Shown piece by piece: positions 30,195 through 39,039 of a DNA stretch of 39,698 nt (position 1 is the stretch's first letter; every line of letters starts with the position of its first letter). The stretch comes from JBDSYA01 sp039925865. Its GTDB lineage: Bacteria; Bacteroidota; Ignavibacteria; Tepidaquicellales; Tepidaquicellaceae. The translations under genes and the position numbers were made by a program. The stretch spans positions 1 to 39,698 of the forward strand of contig JBDSYA010000121.1 of the NCBI GenBank assembly GCA_039925865.1. The letters run 5' to 3'. The notes beneath the pieces are model-generated. The model was not told the DNA's origin. It was given only the letters and a program-made list of their open reading frames with translations, and did not search any database.

Positions 30195-32948
30195 TTATAT
30201 ATCATATCCTATTGAAAAATAAAAATCATAAGGTCCGAAAATAAATGAATCTTTTTTAAGACCTCTTTTGATGATAAAACTTTTTCCTACTGAAAAGCTT
30301 GCTTCCCCAATTGGTGTGTCAAAAGATGCTGATAAACCAATTCCGTGACGCAGATCTTTAAATCTGATATCCTCAGTAACCTGCCATACATTTCCTACAT
30401 CATAGCGGAAGCTAAGATAAGTGTCAAAAAATAATTTATACGGAAATAGATACCTGTATTCGATCGAAGTTTCGAGTATTTGTCTTCCTCTGAGTTCATC
30501 TTCAACCATTCCAAAAAAAGATTTTTCACCGCCCAGAGAATATTGTTCGGTAAGCGGTGTGGTCTTATCCCCAAATCCAAAAATAAATTTCGGCCTGAGT
30601 GTTTGTGATTTTCCGATGGGGAAATATTGCTCATAACTAATGAATAATTTTGTATAACCTGAATTACCGGCAAGTATATTATTTGCGGTTTCATAATAAA
30701 AATTCATAAGATATCCTTTTGTTGGGAAGGGGAGTATGTCTTCCGTATCAAAGATGCCGCCGAATTTCAATTTTACAACTCTCAGCTTTTCAGATAATGA
30801 TTCACTGCCAAACTTATTCTTTATTTCCTGATTCTCTATAAATGCCTGTCCGTAAAGTGTTCCCAGGCGTTCAAGCTGTGTTCCAAAAAGAAAACTAAAT
30901 CCGCCGTTGCGGAAATTTCTGTATTCACCAATTTTATCGACATTAAATTTCTTATCAACCGAATCAATGCTTTGCACATATCTGTTTATATCTCTGAAGG
31001 TATAATATGTATTAAAATTAAAAGTCAGAGGCAGTGAGAAAAATTGATTTGACTTAATCTCAAAAAGATATATTCGGTTTCTCAGTCCTCCCGCGGCAAG
31101 TATGCCTGATTCTACGGCAGTTCCGAAAATATTTTCATCTCTGAGGTCAAGGAGAAGCTGAAGATTTCGTTCATTGTCAACTTTAACAGAGAATCTCAAT
31201 GCTTTTGTATTTTTTTCTATCACTCGGACTTTTAAAAAAGGATTTGTTATTCCTTTCTTATAATTGAAATCAAAACTAACCTGTTTGAATAAATTGGTGC
31301 TCATAATATTTACAATACTTTCAGTAAGATTGGTATTACTGACAGGAATATTTTTATCAAATTTAAATTCACGGATAATAACATTCGAATTTGTGTTCTT
31401 ATTTCCGGTCAGTTCAATATCCTCAACTTTTCCATCGCTTAAAGCTATCTCAAGAGTATTAGTTTTATAGTCGAAATAAAATTTAATGATCTCGACAGCC
31501 GAGTATGAGTTCTTTCTCAATGCTCCGAGTATATTCTCGTAAAGTATTTTGGTTGTATTAAAATTTACCGGGTTGTTAATATTCAGAGTTTCAAATTTAT
31601 CGATAAGGCTGTCGAGAAACTGGAATGAATTTTTAACAACAATCTTTTCCACAATGGGATTTTCCGTAACATGATATACTATTTTTGCTGACAGCTCATC
31701 TCTGCTTATTACTGAATAAACATTTTTAAAATTACCGGCACGATAGAGTATCCGGAGATTTCTTTCTATAGAGGTATATCTTTCAAAATTCTTTTCAGTC
31801 AGGCTTATAAGAGTGTCTTTATATTTTGCGGAATAGATATCCGAATCGATTTCAACCCTGGGATTAATTATGAAGTTATTAAAGTATTTAGATTCTGATA
31901 ATTCAATAGAATCTATGTCTGAAATGATATTATCAATATTCTGTAATGCAGCTTTTTGTCCTTTTGAAATAAGAAAAGCAATATTTGAAAAATCGGTTGC
32001 AGAATAATTTTTAATATCAGGGTTTATTACTGTATTTGCGTCCTTTACCTGAAGATTGCTGAGTTGTTGCATTGCAATAGAGAGGATCTGATCAGCAGTA
32101 TTCAATGGATCGTCTAATTCAAAGTCTGATCTCAGCGGACTGGTAGAGTTAACAACAATTGTATAATCAGCCCCAAGATTTTTTGCCACATCGGTGGGAA
32201 TGTTTGATGTTAAGCCGCCGTCAACAAGATCCCGGCCGTCTATATTAATAGGTGTGTACAACAGAGGAAATGTAAAGGAAGCTTTGATTGATTCACTTAA
32301 ATTTCCTTTAATTAATACAACTCTTTTACCGCTGACTATATCAGTTGTAACAGCTGCGAAATCTATTTTCAGGTCATTGAAATTTTTTTTCTTGTGGTAA
32401 CGGGCATTTAAAATATACGAATTTATTTTTTCACTCAAATACTGCCCGTTAGACAATGATGAAGGAAGTAATATAGGTTTGATACCATCAAGTGGAATAG
32501 TCAGGAGGCTCCTGTCCTGTATTTTCTTTTGCTCAAGAAAAAGAGAAGTCCGCTGATATTTGTTTGTTAAACTTAAAGCTCTGTCCCAGTTAAAATCCAT
32601 AAGTATATCTTCAATTTCTGAAGAAGAATAACCGGATGAATAAAATCCGCCGATTATGCTACCGATGCTGGTCCCGACTATCATGTCTATGCGGATATTA
32701 TTTTTCTCCAGTTCATTTATTACCCCTAATTGTGCAATGCCACGTGCTCCGCCGCCGCTTAGGACAAGTGCAATCTTTTTATTAGAATATTTTTTCGGAA
32801 AAACGTTGAAATAATTAGTATCTAAATTTTCCTTTGGTGTAAGCTGAAGTTTGACTGTATCCTGAAGTAATTCTCCTGAAATATCCTGTGAAAACGAAAT
32901 GTTAATAAATATTATTAAATAAATAAATATTGTTAAAAGCCTGATCAT
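30195..32948 (-). CDS. Patatin-like phospholipase fused to a POTRA/BamA-type outer-membrane barrel
   Basis: A 917-residue outer-membrane protein. Signal peptide 1-20 (ending ISFSQ). The patatin domain (about 58-255) has the oxyanion loop SGGGARG (64-70), nucleophile Ser94 in GTSIG and catalytic Asp243 in DGGLTSNIP, so the Ser-Asp dyad is complete. A POTRA-like region follows (about 380-590, with VEDIELTGNKNTNSNVIIREF). The C-terminus is an Omp85/surface-antigen barrel with alternating strands, ending FYFSIGYDI. The layout resembles type Vd autotransporters such as PlpD and the related Bacteroidota family. Likely lipase activity at the cell surface or on phospholipids of the outer leaflet (inference). 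It sits 28 bp after the symporter gene. Confidence 0.9.
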   Translation of the reverse strand: MIRLLTIFIYLIIFINISFSQDISGELLQDTVKLQLTPKENLDTNYFNVFPKKYSNKKIALVLSGGGARGIAQLGVINELEKNNIRIDMIVGTSIGSIIGGFYSSGYSSSEIEDILMDFNWDRALSLTNKYQRTSLFLEQKKIQDRSLLTIPLDGIKPILLPSSLSNGQYLSEKINSYILNARYHKKKNFNDLKIDFAAVTTDIVSGKRVVLIKGNLSESIKASFTFPLLYTPINIDGRDLVDGGLTSNIPTDVAKNLGADYTIVVNSTSPLRSDFELDDPLNTADQILSIAMQQLSNLQVKDANTVINPDIKNYSATDFSNIAFLISKGQKAALQNIDNIISDIDSIELSESKYFNNFIINPRVEIDSDIYSAKYKDTLISLTEKNFERYTSIERNLRILYRAGNFKNVYSVISRDELSAKIVYHVTENPIVEKIVVKNSFQFLDSLIDKFETLNINNPVNFNTTKILYENILGALRKNSYSAVEIIKFYFDYKTNTLEIALSDGKVEDIELTGNKNTNSNVIIREFKFDKNIPVSNTNLTESIVNIMSTNLFKQVSFDFNYKKGITNPFLKVRVIEKNTKALRFSVKVDNERNLQLLLDLRDENIFGTAVESGILAAGGLRNRIYLFEIKSNQFFSLPLTFNFNTYYTFRDINRYVQSIDSVDKKFNVDKIGEYRNFRNGGFSFLFGTQLERLGTLYGQAFIENQEIKNKFGSESLSEKLRVVKLKFGGIFDTEDILPFPTKGYLMNFYYETANNILAGNSGYTKLFISYEQYFPIGKSQTLRPKFIFGFGDKTTPLTEQYSLGGEKSFFGMVEDELRGRQILETSIEYRYLFPYKLFFDTYLSFRYDVGNVWQVTEDIRFKDLRHGIGLSASFDTPIGEASFSVGKSFIIKRGLKKDSFIFGPYDFYFSIGYDI

Positions 32949-32976
32949 AATAATATTTTATAAGATCTGATAAACG

Positions 32977-34395
32977 TTACTGAAGTTTAGCTTCTGTTTT
33001 CAAATGTTTTCTGTTTTTAAATCCGATAAAATAAATTACAAGTCCGGCAATCAAACCCGGGTACATAGGCTCCAGATTTAAAGGGTATTGTGCCAGACCA
33101 TCTATCTGGCTGAATTGCCCTATTAAAAATGAGATAAGAGAAATTGAAAAGGAAGTGATCATTGAAGCAAAAATAAATTTAGAATGTATCTGAAGTTTTT
33201 CATAGTATGAAGATATCACGCTGATAAGCAATGCAGGAAGTATCATTGTCCCGATAGTGTACCATATGTTAATAACAGAGGGTATCATGTAAGCGACAAA
33301 TAGCGAAAACACTGCACTTACGATCATTCCGAGTCTGTTATGCAATATATTTTCCTCAGCCTGATTTTTTATTCTTGAAACAATATCCCTTCCGAAAGTA
33401 GTTGCTGAAATAAATATATATGAATGAAGTGTAGACATTATTGTTGCAATTATACCGAGAAAAAAAACTCCTTTAGCTATAGGAGGTAATAAAATATTTC
33501 CCAGTGCCGGAAAAGAATATAAAGGATCCGTAAGCTTATCACCAAAATATGCTTTTGAATATAACCCGGCGATAGTCGTCATCATATCAAAAATTATCCA
33601 AAACCCCAGTGAGATTAAAATTCCTCTTCGCGGCGTTTTTTTACTCTTTGCGGCATAACATCTCTGATGAAAAGCCGGATCTATCAATACCCACGATCCA
33701 ATGAAAAACCAAACCAAAATGTATTGAAGGGAATTGCCTCCGGTTAAAGTAAGATCCTGTGCAGGAAGCCGGGTCTCAAGAAAATCCAGTCCGCCAAGTT
33801 TATCAAAACAAAAAGGCAGGATTATTCCGAATCCCACAAACATTAAAATAAATTCGAGAATATTTACACGTACGTCAGCCCTGAAACCTCCTTTAAAAAG
33901 ATAAGCGATCGACAGGATCAGAGCGATCACCATTCCGATAGTGATGCTTATTCCAAACAACAGTTTTATCAGAATTCCCATCATGAACAGGTAAGGAGCC
34001 GGTGTGGAAAGAAAGAAAATCAATATGCCACCGAATACACTTACCTTTTTTCCGTAGACCTCATTCAACTTATCGGGAATTGTGTAAAGATGGGCTTTAC
34101 GAACTTTATCAGCAAGAAAAAAAGCAAATATTAAAATAAATAAATAATAGGGGAAGGCGTAAAGAAACCATCCTGATATTCCAAAATTAAATGTAAATTC
34201 CCCGATTCCAAGTATACCGCCGTAAAAGGTTGATACTAAAGTCGCAACAAAAGCAGGAAGCGTAAGTGTTCGGCCCGCGATCAGATAATCTTTTATTGAA
34301 TTTTCGGAAGGCTTTGTTCGTAATCCGATCACCAACGTTGCCACAAAATATGCCAGTATGATCAGGTAATCGTTTGTTGTGAAAAATACTCTCAA
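32977..34395 (-). CDS. Sodium:solute symporter (SSS family), possible thiamine transporter
   Basis: A 472-residue integral membrane protein with about 13 hydrophobic helices and SSS-family features: DYLIAGRTLTLPAFVATLVSTFYGG near the N-terminus (the family's 'F.AGR..' block) and WVLIDPAFHQRCYAAKS in the middle, the region matching the family's 'QR' consensus. The start is a TTG at 34395, 10 bp after the thiamine pyrophosphokinase stop. Pairing of an SSS permease with a thiamine kinase parallels ThiV, a proposed SSS-type thiamine-related transporter in other bacteria. That makes thiamine or a precursor a reasonable guess for the substrate, but only by context. Confidence 0.85.
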   Translation of the reverse strand: MRVFFTTNDYLIILAYFVATLVIGLRTKPSENSIKDYLIAGRTLTLPAFVATLVSTFYGGILGIGEFTFNFGISGWFLYAFPYYLFILIFAFFLADKVRKAHLYTIPDKLNEVYGKKVSVFGGILIFFLSTPAPYLFMMGILIKLLFGISITIGMVIALILSIAYLFKGGFRADVRVNILEFILMFVGFGIILPFCFDKLGGLDFLETRLPAQDLTLTGGNSLQYILVWFFIGSWVLIDPAFHQRCYAAKSKKTPRRGILISLGFWIIFDMMTTIAGLYSKAYFGDKLTDPLYSFPALGNILLPPIAKGVFFLGIIATIMSTLHSYIFISATTFGRDIVSRIKNQAEENILHNRLGMIVSAVFSLFVAYMIPSVINIWYTIGTMILPALLISVISSYYEKLQIHSKFIFASMITSFSISLISFLIGQFSQIDGLAQYPLNLEPMYPGLIAGLVIYFIGFKNRKHLKTEAKLQ

Positions 34396-34405
34396 AAAAT
34401 TTCCG

Positions 34406-35038
34406 CTATTTTATAAAATGTTTTTTAAATAATAATATACTCCCGCTGTCATATGAAATAGTTACCGAATCGGAAAGCGATTTATTCAATGTTCCTTCTC
34501 TGATACCGAATTCAAGATCTTCTCCTTTAAGCTGGTATTCAAGACCTTCAGTTTTAATATCTGTTGCTTTGGGAAGACCGAGGAAGGAAACAGTTTCGTT
34601 AGTTTTATATTTAAATTTTATTTTCTTTTTAATAAAAAAGATCTCAAATTCATTTTCTATCAATTTTATATTCAACCTGTCAGAATATCTTTTAAGAACA
34701 CTAAAATTGTTGAGTGTATGATCAGGCCTTGTGCCTGTTGCACCCAAAACTATTATATTGATCAGTTTTTTTTTAAAACAAAACAGAAGGCATTTCTCAA
34801 AATCAGTTGTATCCTGATCCTCAATCTTTTCGATGATGACTTTTTTAGATTTGAAATATTTAAGTGAATTTTCGGATATTGAATCAAGATCACCTATAAT
34901 TATATTTGGAAGAATTTTTTTCTTATTAAGATAATTTGCTCCTCCGTCAGCTGCAATAATATAGCTTTTCCCTGAAATGCATTTTTCTACGATAAGCCCG
35001 CGGGGGATAGTGCCGTTAAGAAAAATTGTTGTCTGCAT
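34406..35038 (-). CDS. Thiamine pyrophosphokinase
   Basis: Transfers pyrophosphate from ATP to thiamine, making thiamine diphosphate, in the salvage branch. Motifs in order: AADGGANYLNKKKILPNIIIG (29-49, the ATP site; shown up to the Gly), GDLDS (49-53), EDQDTTDFEKC (about 73-83) and GATGTRPDHTLNN (about 98-110). The C-terminal beta domain (VSFLGLPKATDIKTEGLEY) completes the thiamine site. Length 210 is normal. It leads the minus-strand run and is directly upstream of the SSS symporter. I found no THI-box/TPP riboswitch in its 190-bp upstream region. The transketolase encoded elsewhere in the window needs its product as cofactor. Confidence 0.92.
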   Translation of the reverse strand: MQTTIFLNGTIPRGLIVEKCISGKSYIIAADGGANYLNKKKILPNIIIGDLDSISENSLKYFKSKKVIIEKIEDQDTTDFEKCLLFCFKKKLINIIVLGATGTRPDHTLNNFSVLKRYSDRLNIKLIENEFEIFFIKKKIKFKYKTNETVSFLGLPKATDIKTEGLEYQLKGEDLEFGIREGTLNKSLSDSVTISYDSGSILLFKKHFIK

Positions 35039-35232
35039 TTGTATTTAGCCCGTGTAATATTAATATTATAATTGTGAAATTATAGAGAAAATTTATTAAA
35101 AAAGAAACTTCTTTGATCAAACGTCTGTAAATATTAATCAAATGCATTTAGATAATAAAATATATGATCTATCTTGTAAACTATTGCTAAGTCAGGCATT
35201 ATAATAAAATAATAAAAATTTATGATCTGTTA

Positions 35233-37392
35233 ATGAATTTTCTAAACCCTTCCATATTAATTGCACTTTCAGCTGTATCAATTCCGATCCTGATTCATCT
35301 TTTAAATCTAAGAAAGATTCGCAAAGTAGAATTCAGTACACTGATGTTTTTAAAAGAAATTCAGAAATCAAAAATGCGAAGGATCAGGCTTAAACAAATT
35401 TTGCTTCTTCTGCTTCGTATATTCGTAATAGTTTTTTTAGTACTTGGATTTGCACGACCTGTATATAAAGGATATGCCGGCAATCCGGATACAAGAGCCG
35501 CTTCAACTGTCATAATATTTATTGATGATTCCTTCAGTATGAATGCTAGAGATAATAATGGCCTTTATCTCGACCATGCGAAGGAATATGTGAAGAAGAT
35601 ACTTGATCAGCATAAAGAGACAGACGAAACATATTTTATACCAACTTCTAGTATTGCATTAAAAGAAAGGAAGATTTTATTTAATGATTACAGTGAGATT
35701 TTGGATTCTCTTAATGCGCTTCCATATTCTCTGCGGGCTGCATCTATGTCTGAGATTTTAAATACAGCTGATGAATTACTCAGCAATTCCAAAAATGCTG
35801 TCAAAGAAGTTTTTATTATTTCGGATTTTCAGAAAGCAAATTTTGACAACGATCTCAAAACTTCGGAAGATCTTAAATATTTAAAAGATAATCCGGTCAG
35901 CACTTATCTGATCGATGTTGGCGAAAGGGAGATCAGCAATCTTTCCCTGGATAGTTTTGCCGTAGTTTCAAAAATACTGGAGAAAGATAAGGACATAAAA
36001 ATAAAAATAAATCTTAACAATTTCTCTAAGTTTAATGTAAGTAATAAAACTCTCAGCCTTTATATATCAGATGAACTAAAAGGTGAGAAGTCTGCCGACG
36101 TTAATTCTTTTGATAAAAAGGAAATTGAGTTTGTATTTAACCCGGGCAAAAATGGAAATGTGTCAGGTTATATCGAGCTTGCCTCGGGTGAATTTTCAGA
36201 TGACGAAATCATTCAGGATAATAAGTATTATTTTACTTTAAACATTCCTGAAAAATTTGATATATTTTTCATTGAAGAGGATCCGGCTGATTTCAAATTC
36301 ATAAATCTTGCATTTAAAACAGCTTCAGAATTTTTAACTGATTCAATTCTCCGAAGAAGCACTTTATTTAATATAAATTATGAGAAAACTGTATCTGAAA
36401 AGATCTTCGGAAGTAATGTTGCATTCATTTCTAATAAAAGATCATTTACTGATACTGAGGCTAATATACTTAAAGATTTTATTTCAAATGGAGGAGGTGT
36501 GTTTATGTTTCTCGGGAGCAATATTGAAATAAATAATTATAACAGCACCATTCTGAATAAATTGAACTCAATACAAATTGATAAAATGAATACTGACAGG
36601 GATATTAATTTAAATTTAGGATTTGATAAAGTTGATTTTGAACATCCTGTACTTTCTGAAATTTTTAGAAATAAAGATCTTAATCTTACAAGCGAAAAGT
36701 TTAGGATAGAGACCCCGCAAATTAATTCATATTTTAATTTACTGATGAATGGAAATGCAAGGTCTGTTATTACACTTACAAACAATAAACCTTTTCTTAT
36801 TGAATCTGAATTTGGTAAAGGAAAGATACTGATCTCATCAGTTCCTGCTAGTAATGATCTTTCTGACTTTCCATTGAAAACCATTTTCGTTCCGCTGATC
36901 ATCAGAAGTGTATATTACCTGAGTAATAATTTTGATTTCCAGAAAGAATATATAGTAGGAGATCAAAATCTCATACCGGTCAAAGGATTAAAAAATATTT
37001 CAGGGATGATCACTCCTTTAAAAATAAATTCGCAGTTGAAAATTGAGCTTACAAATTCACAGGAAGAAGATTATGTTTTACTTCCTTATTCTAAAGTGAC
37101 ATCACAAGCTGGCAGGTATGTACTCATAGATACAGCGGAAAAAACATATGACTTCTCCCTGAATGCTGATCCGCCGGAGAGTGATCTTTTAGGAATGTCT
37201 AAGGATGAATTGAAGAAATATTTAAGCGATCTGGAGATGGAAAACATAATCATTTTGACTGTTAATGATAATTTAACTTTAACAGTCGATGAGACAAGGT
37301 CGGGATTTGGTTTATGGAAATATTTTCTTTTTGGTGCTTTATTGTTTTTGGCGGCTGAGTTATTTCTGTCAAAGAAACTTGAAAATTCTTAA
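35233..37392 (+). CDS. BatA-like membrane protein with von Willebrand factor A domain
   Basis: A 719-residue protein. The N-terminal BatA/aerotolerance domain (1-78) has two helices, opening with MNFLNPSILIALSAVSIPIL and the basic block LRKIRKVEFSTL. A vWA domain follows (about 90-260) with a metal site of the DxSxS type in IDDSFSM (Asp98, Ser100, Ser102). The middle has a class-I-glutaminase-like fold (LKDFISNGGGVFMFLG, about 410-430) found in many 'Bat' proteins but without a visible catalytic triad. A C-terminal helix (about 693-712) ends the protein. Function in Bacteroidota is unsettled; the family was linked to oxygen tolerance in Bacteroides fragilis. No moxR or other bat genes are adjacent, so it is an isolated member. 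Confidence 0.88.
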   Translation: MNFLNPSILIALSAVSIPILIHLLNLRKIRKVEFSTLMFLKEIQKSKMRRIRLKQILLLLLRIFVIVFLVLGFARPVYKGYAGNPDTRAASTVIIFIDDSFSMNARDNNGLYLDHAKEYVKKILDQHKETDETYFIPTSSIALKERKILFNDYSEILDSLNALPYSLRAASMSEILNTADELLSNSKNAVKEVFIISDFQKANFDNDLKTSEDLKYLKDNPVSTYLIDVGEREISNLSLDSFAVVSKILEKDKDIKIKINLNNFSKFNVSNKTLSLYISDELKGEKSADVNSFDKKEIEFVFNPGKNGNVSGYIELASGEFSDDEIIQDNKYYFTLNIPEKFDIFFIEEDPADFKFINLAFKTASEFLTDSILRRSTLFNINYEKTVSEKIFGSNVAFISNKRSFTDTEANILKDFISNGGGVFMFLGSNIEINNYNSTILNKLNSIQIDKMNTDRDINLNLGFDKVDFEHPVLSEIFRNKDLNLTSEKFRIETPQINSYFNLLMNGNARSVITLTNNKPFLIESEFGKGKILISSVPASNDLSDFPLKTIFVPLIIRSVYYLSNNFDFQKEYIVGDQNLIPVKGLKNISGMITPLKINSQLKIELTNSQEEDYVLLPYSKVTSQAGRYVLIDTAEKTYDFSLNADPPESDLLGMSKDELKKYLSDLEMENIIILTVNDNLTLTVDETRSGFGLWKYFLFGALLFLAAELFLSKKLENS

Positions 37393-37641
37393 TTGATTAA
37401 AAATAATTTCATTAGTTATTTAACTCTTTGGTAATTAAAAATATATAAAAACTTATCCAAATCCTCCCGTGTATGAAAAATTTGTATTGGTAATTTGTTT
37501 TATTTTACTTAATATGAACTACAAATTTTCGATATATTTCTGCAAATTAAGAATTATTCTTCATGAAAATAAAATACCCTCTGTTCTCAAAAAGCCAGGA
37601 TTCAAAAAAACTAATCTTAATTAAATATTAAAAAATAATTT

Positions 37642-39009
37642 ATGAATTTATTTTATTCTCTATTAAACAAGATTTCACCTGCAATAAAAATTTTAATTGT
37701 TTCATTTATTATTCTCAGCTTTAACTCAACAGCTAAAAGCACTACAACAACTATAACAGTTCAAAGTAATTTTTTTAGTCCAAGTAATGTCTCTGTTTCC
37801 GTAGGCGATACAGTCAAATGGCAATGGTTAAACGGTAGTCATACAACCACTTGTGACGGTGTGTTTTCAGGCACAACTTTACCGCCTGGAGCTGCGCCCT
37901 GGAATTCTCCAATGAACAGCGGTTCTACTGTATTTATATATCCCGTTACAGTGCCGGGCACATACAATTATGTTTGTCTTCCGCACTCACCGGGTATGGC
38001 CGGTACAATAGTAGCATCTTCTTCAGGAGGTGGAATTCTATTTACAGAAAATTTTGATTATCCTGCCGGTGATTCCATTGGTGCACATGGCTGGAATTGG
38101 AATACAGGAACTACTAATACTATTTTTGTAAAATCACCGGGTCTGACCTTTCCAAACTATTCTTTATCGGGTATTGGAAATGCATGCCATTTAAGAAATA
38201 ATGGAAACGACACTTACAAACAAATGGCTTCCGCCGATTCTACAGGATCATTATATCTTTCCTTTATGGTAAAAGTTGATTCAGCCAGACTTCCGGGAGA
38301 TTATTTCATTGCTTTGCTTCCTGCCACCAGCACAACATTATATACACCAAGGTTTTATGCAAAAGATAGTTTAGGAGGTTTAGCCTTTGGAGTAAGTAAG
38401 TCCACTGCAGGAGCAGGTGGCATAACTTATACATCAGGCAATTACTCACTGGGTACAACGTACCTTATAGTTATCAAATATACTTTCAATCCTGGTACTA
38501 ATGATGATGCAATAAATGTTTTTGTACTTTCTGCGGCAGTTCCGTCTGTAGAGCCTGCAACGCCAACCATTGGACCTGTTACAGGTACTGCGACAGATAA
38601 TGCTATTGGCAGAGTAGCATTAAGACAGGGTTCGGCTGCAAACGCTCCTACATTGGATATTGATGGTATACAAGTATCAAAATCCTGGTCAAGTATTACC
38701 ACATCAATAGGGAATTTAACAAGTGTTCCTGAAAGGTTCACATTATCTCAAAATTATCCGAATCCGTTCAATCCCAATACAACAATAAGTTTTATTCTTA
38801 AGGAAAGAGGTTTTGCAGACCTTACTGTTTATAATTCGTTGGGAATGAAAGTTGAAAATCTTATTAGTGAAAATATGATACAAGGAATATATAATTTTAA
38901 TTTCAACGGCAGCAATTTGAATTCCGGAGTATATTTTTATAAACTGACATTCACTAATAGTAAAGGTATTGAATTCATTGATACAAAAAAACTAATTCTG
39001 GTCAAATAG
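37642..39009 (+). CDS. Secreted cupredoxin-domain protein with type IX sorting tail
   Basis: A 455-residue exported protein. Signal region 12-31. A plastocyanin-like domain (about 33-125) has four candidate type-1 copper ligands: His67 (GSHTTT), Cys112, His115 (CLPH) and Met119 (SPGM). A beta-sandwich region follows (about 132-350). The type IX sorting tail runs from about 370 (FTLSQNYPNPFNPNT) and ends KKLILVK. A blue-copper electron carrier or copper-binding protein on the cell surface is expected. The neighbour downstream is a relative with lost ligands. The 249 bp before it hold no convincing promoter or RNA. Confidence 0.88.
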   Translation: MNLFYSLLNKISPAIKILIVSFIILSFNSTAKSTTTTITVQSNFFSPSNVSVSVGDTVKWQWLNGSHTTTCDGVFSGTTLPPGAAPWNSPMNSGSTVFIYPVTVPGTYNYVCLPHSPGMAGTIVASSSGGGILFTENFDYPAGDSIGAHGWNWNTGTTNTIFVKSPGLTFPNYSLSGIGNACHLRNNGNDTYKQMASADSTGSLYLSFMVKVDSARLPGDYFIALLPATSTTLYTPRFYAKDSLGGLAFGVSKSTAGAGGITYTSGNYSLGTTYLIVIKYTFNPGTNDDAINVFVLSAAVPSVEPATPTIGPVTGTATDNAIGRVALRQGSAANAPTLDIDGIQVSKSWSSITTSIGNLTSVPERFTLSQNYPNPFNPNTTISFILKERGFADLTVYNSLGMKVENLISENMIQGIYNFNFNGSNLNSGVYFYKLTFTNSKGIEFIDTKKLILVK

Positions 39010-39039
39010 AAAATTTTTTTCAATTTTAATTTTAGTACT

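Noticed and set aside
35039..35232. Possible TPP riboswitch upstream of thiamine pyrophosphokinase
   Set aside because: Neither the CUGAGA core nor the paired THI-box segments could be found on the minus strand.
36537..36902. 121-aa minus-strand open frame inside the BatA-like gene
   Set aside because: Antisense to a long intact coding sequence; no independent start signal.
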